From an uncultured Eubacterium sp. (GTDB lineage Bacteria > Bacillota > Clostridia > Lachnospirales > Lachnospiraceae), in contig CAKRGX010000004.1 in assembly GCA_934338065.1 (NCBI GenBank), forward strand, positions 88,288 to 152,287: a DNA stretch of 64,000 nucleotides. Direction: 5' to 3'. The position numbers and the translations under genes were made by a program. Shown piece by piece: positions 62,010 to 64,000 of the stretch (the stretch's first letter is position 1; each line of letters opens with the position of its first letter). The notes under the pieces are model-generated. The model was given only the letters and a program-made list of their open reading frames with translations. It was not told the origin of the DNA and did not search any database.

Positions 62010-63107
62010 TTATACATTAAAACGGAATAAGATCACATCGCCATCCTGCACAACATACTCTTTTCCTTCTGAACGAACCAATCCTTTTTCCTTGGCACCA
62101 TTCATCCCACCATATTCAACCAGATTGTCATAAGTAACAACCTCAGCACGGATGAATCCCCGCTCAAAATCCGTATGAATCTTTCCTGCTGCCTGTGGCG
62201 CTTTTGTTCCTTCTGTGATAGTCCAGGCTCTTGTTTCATCCGGTCCTGTCGTAAGATAACTGATCAGCCCTAAAATCCGGTAACTGGCACGAATCAGCTT
62301 CTCCAGACCCGATTCCTTCAGCCCAAGGTCTTCCAAAAACATTTTCTTCTCATCATCATCTAATTCCGCAATTTCCTGCTCAATCTGAGCACATATGACA
62401 AAGACTTCTGATTTTTCTTCTTCCGCAAACTTTCTTACTTTTTCAACCTGTTCATTCGATTCACCATCATCTGCGAGATCATCTTCTGCAACATTGGCAG
62501 CATAGATAACCGGCTTTGCCGTCAACAGATTATACTCCTGGAACCATGCTTCTTCATCTTCATCATTAAGTTCAAAATTCTTCGCCAAATGTCCCTCTTC
62601 CAGGAATGTCTTAAGACGCTTCAGCATCTCCACTTCTCTAGCAAGCTTCTTATCATTGTTTGCCCCCCTGGAAGTTTTAGCGATACGTCGGTCCAGTATC
62701 TCTATGTCCGAGAAAATAAGTTCCAGATTGATCGTCTCAATATCACGAAGTGGATCAATACTGCCATCTACATGAACAATGTTAGTATCCTCAAAGCAAC
62801 GCACAACATGAACGATCGCATCTACTTCACGGATATTAGACAAGAACTGGTTTCCCAATCCTTCCCCTTTCGAAGCACCTTTGACCAATCCTGCAATATC
62901 TACGAATTCAATCACAGCCGGTACAACTTTTTTCGACTCATGCATCTTGCTCAAAACATCCAGACGCTCATCCGGCACAGGCACAACTCCAACATTGGGA
63001 TCAATCGTACAGAACGGATAGTTTGCGGATTCTGCCCCTGCTTTTGTCAACGAATTAAATAATGTACTTTTACCAACATTCGGTAATCCAACGATTCCTA
63101 GTTTCAT
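62010..63107 (-). CDS. ychF: Ribosome-binding ATPase YchF
   Basis: 365 residues. P-loop GLPNVGKSTLFN at 7-18, VDIAGLVKGASKGEGLGNQFL (switch and G3), a coiled-coil insert, YAANVAE in place of the G4 NKxD (as expected for its ATP preference), and the C-terminal TGS-like domain with FERGFIRAEVVTYDNLVEYGG. It binds 70S ribosomes and is linked to stress response. GGAAAG precedes ATG. Confidence 0.97.
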   Translation of the reverse strand: MKLGIVGLPNVGKSTLFNSLTKAGAESANYPFCTIDPNVGVVPVPDERLDVLSKMHESKKVVPAVIEFVDIAGLVKGASKGEGLGNQFLSNIREVDAIVHVVRCFEDTNIVHVDGSIDPLRDIETINLELIFSDIEILDRRIAKTSRGANNDKKLAREVEMLKRLKTFLEEGHLAKNFELNDEDEEAWFQEYNLLTAKPVIYAANVAEDDLADDGESNEQVEKVRKFAEEEKSEVFVICAQIEQEIAELDDDEKKMFLEDLGLKESGLEKLIRASYRILGLISYLTTGPDETRAWTITEGTKAPQAAGKIHTDFERGFIRAEVVTYDNLVEYGGMNGAKEKGLVRSEGKEYVVQDGDVILFRFNV

Positions 63108-63364
63108 TTTCTATCTTTCCTTTCTTGTAAACCTTGATTTTACGGGCTTTGCGGGTTTTGGCATCTCGTTTATGTACCAATTTTTGAGAGCAAAAAAAAT
63201 TAAACCACTTTCAAAGCATCCGCAATCTGGTCGATTTCTTTATAAATGAGTCGCAAAACTCAAATTTAATCATAGCATAAAAGGGTGGAAATGTAAAATC
63301 GAATCTTTTGATCTGCTTGGGCAGATATTCTTCAAATCCCCTTTGATTTGTCAGCTTTTTCTTT
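63108..63364. other. Intergenic stretch upstream of ychF, no convincing gene
   Basis: Contains no open frame I can support. A perfect 6-bp inverted repeat (ATCTGC, loop, GCAGAT) is at 63311-63326. A short open stretch ending in EIDQIADALKVV lies on the minus strand near 63200-63250 and could be another gene remnant, but it is only about 19 codons. No clear promoter for ychF was found. Confidence 0.5.
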
Positions 63365-63592
63365 TCAACATATAAAACAAATGGGCAATTTGGAACTTTT
63401 AACAATTCCTATCTCTCCCCAGGAATAATCAATCGCCTGTATTTCACCCAGTTTTACATTCGCTGCTATTGTTAGTACCTGTGCCTTTTGAATTGAATCC
63501 TCAATTGCTTTATGTAACAGCTCATTCTTACATTTTTCTACATCAGCTACCGTATATTCAATAGAAAACTCTGGTTTTAATGAACTTTCCAA
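63365..63592 (-). pseudogene. Internal fragment of a SIMPL-domain (DUF541) gene
   Basis: 75 codons, with about the first 55 matching the end half of a SIMPL domain: LKPEFSIEYTVADVEKCKN, ELLHKAIEDSIQKAQVLTIA and VKLGEIQAIDYSWGEI. Whole proteins are about 210-240 residues and start well before this; here the frame is closed by TAG just upstream and the family pattern stops after YSWGEIGIV. The only start codon is TTG. Both ends are missing, so I take it as a remnant. Confidence 0.72.
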
Positions 63593-63620
63593 TAATATCT
63601 CCTAAAATTGCTCCGTACAT
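63558..63620 (-). pseudogene. 5' remnant of an ADP-ribosylglycohydrolase gene
   Basis: ATG 63620, with GGAGG 5 nt upstream, opens MYGAILGDIIG, the typical N-terminus of the DraG/ADP-ribosylglycohydrolase family (MxGAIxGDxxGS). After residue 11 the likeness ends and the frame closes after 20 codons. The DNA runs straight into the SIMPL fragment in another frame, so a deletion has joined two genes near 63587-63595. Confidence 0.6.
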
Positions 63621-63739
63621 ATATGCCTCCAATCCCCGGATTACTCCGGCGCCTCTCTTTCTCTGTTACAATATGAGTATAATTGAATGGCATCTTTATA
63701 TGGTCGCTGTCCCGGCGACACTTTTAAGATAAAAAACAA

Positions 63740-63766
63740 ACGCCGATACTATGTGAGTACCGACGT
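63740..63766 (-). terminator. Terminator downstream of the GGDEF gene
   Basis: An 11-bp stem (ACGTCGGTACT with AGTATCGGCGT, two G-U pairs), 5-nt loop, then TTGTTTTTT on the minus strand, 142 nt past the GGDEF stop. Confidence 0.85.
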
Positions 63767-63908
63767 AACATTTACTAATCAATATTTACTTGTAAATTCC
63801 ATACTCCAAGAATTTCATTCGTGTACTTAAATAAGGTCACATTCAGCTGCATAATATCATACTGCTTATCTATAATAGCCTTCTGCACGATCAGATCTAC
63901 TACTTTAA
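63767..63908. other. Gap between GGDEF stop and terminator
   Basis: One frame on the minus strand stays open for 56 codons up to TAG at 63775-63777 (it includes DLIVQKAIIDKQYDIMQLNV and ends QVNID), but it has no start codon until an internal ATG that leaves 28 codons. It may be a frameshifted continuation or a remnant. I do not call it a gene. Confidence 0.35.
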
Positions 63909-64000
63909 TTACCAGCGAATCGCATCTTCGCCTTTTAATTGTTTTTTATTTGCATACATGGCTGCATCTGCAATAGAACATATATGTTCAAAATCCTCGT
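63909..64000 (-). CDS. C-terminal end of a GGDEF (diguanylate cyclase) protein, 5' part outside window
   Basis: The last 29 codons before TAA at 63909-63911 read EDFEHICSIADAAMYANKKQ and on to EDAIRW. ADxAMYxxKK is the closing motif of GGDEF domains, which make cyclic di-GMP. The active-site GGDEF lies outside the window, so activity cannot be judged. Confidence 0.75.
   Translation of the reverse strand, partial: EDFEHICSIADAAMYANKKQLKGEDAIRW

Noticed and set aside
63108-63175. 17-codon open frame ending just before ychF
   Set aside because: Starts with ATG but has no ribosome site and a Lys/Pro/Arg-only composition; no support as a leader peptide.
63211-63405. 64-codon open frame on minus
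   Set aside because: No family likeness, and the only recognisable part of this region, the SIMPL fragment, is in another frame upstream.

Overview
The window is chromosomal DNA of a low-to-mid GC Firmicute, most likely a Lachnospiraceae-type clostridium. I base this on family content and order: a type III glutamine synthetase, a sodium-pump decarboxylase cluster with a separate biotin carrier and an extra acyl-CoA carboxyltransferase, a short MetH without a reactivation domain, the rimP-nusA-ylxR-ylxQ-infB-rbfA-nrnA-truB-ribF run, PASTA kinase with PP2C phosphatase, and a dcw cluster with two class B PBPs and murA next to ftsQ. The genus cannot be fixed by reading. No rRNA, tRNA, CRISPR array, insertion sequence or prophage was seen. 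Almost every gene is on the minus strand; only dacF, glnN and a MocR-type regulator are on plus.

Layout, left to right. 1-2.2 kb: 3' part of an HD-GYP protein with a degenerate receiver domain, preceded in transcription by a methyltransferase. 2.3-7.0 kb: five-gene operon for a biotin-dependent, Na+-coupled decarboxylase or transcarboxylase. 7.2-10.7 kb: dacF and glnN, the latter with its own promoter and a terminator-like hairpin in the leader. 10.8-12.9 kb: divergent HAD phosphatase and MocR regulator. 12.9-20.9 kb: the nusA/infB translation operon. 21.0-22.7 kb: a secreted GH10 xylanase with its own promoter.

22.8-37.3 kb is a tightly packed run of 13 genes, dapA-dapB-murF-priA-def-fmt-Zn protease-rsmB-rlmN-prpC-prkC-rsgA-rpe. 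Its head carries a clear lysine riboswitch with a terminator and a good promoter, so lysine and cell-wall precursor synthesis may share a transcript with DNA restart, formyl-Met handling, ribosome maturation and Ser/Thr phospho-signalling. 37.3-39.9 kb: an SSB-like protein with two OB folds, ilvC and ilvN. 39.9-47.9 kb: rnr-smpB-metH, two glycosyltransferases and an LCP ligase, read in that order.

48.0-60.9 kb is the division and wall cluster mraZ-rsmH-ftsL-PBP-PBP-mraY-murD-ftsW-murA-ftsQ-ftsZ-secG, headed by a promoter overlapped by an array of MraZ-type operator repeats. It ends in a terminator after secG. 61.1-63.1 kb: lgt and ychF. The last 0.9 kb is debris: the first codons of an ADP-ribosylglycohydrolase joined to an internal piece of a SIMPL-domain gene, then the 3' end of a GGDEF gene that runs off the window.

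Most of the window is housekeeping. The points most worth a second look are the transcarboxylase-like sodium-pump operon, the pseudo-receiver HD-GYP protein, the lysine riboswitch heading a very long mixed operon, the MraZ operator array, the hairpin in the rimP leader, and the gene remnants at the right end.
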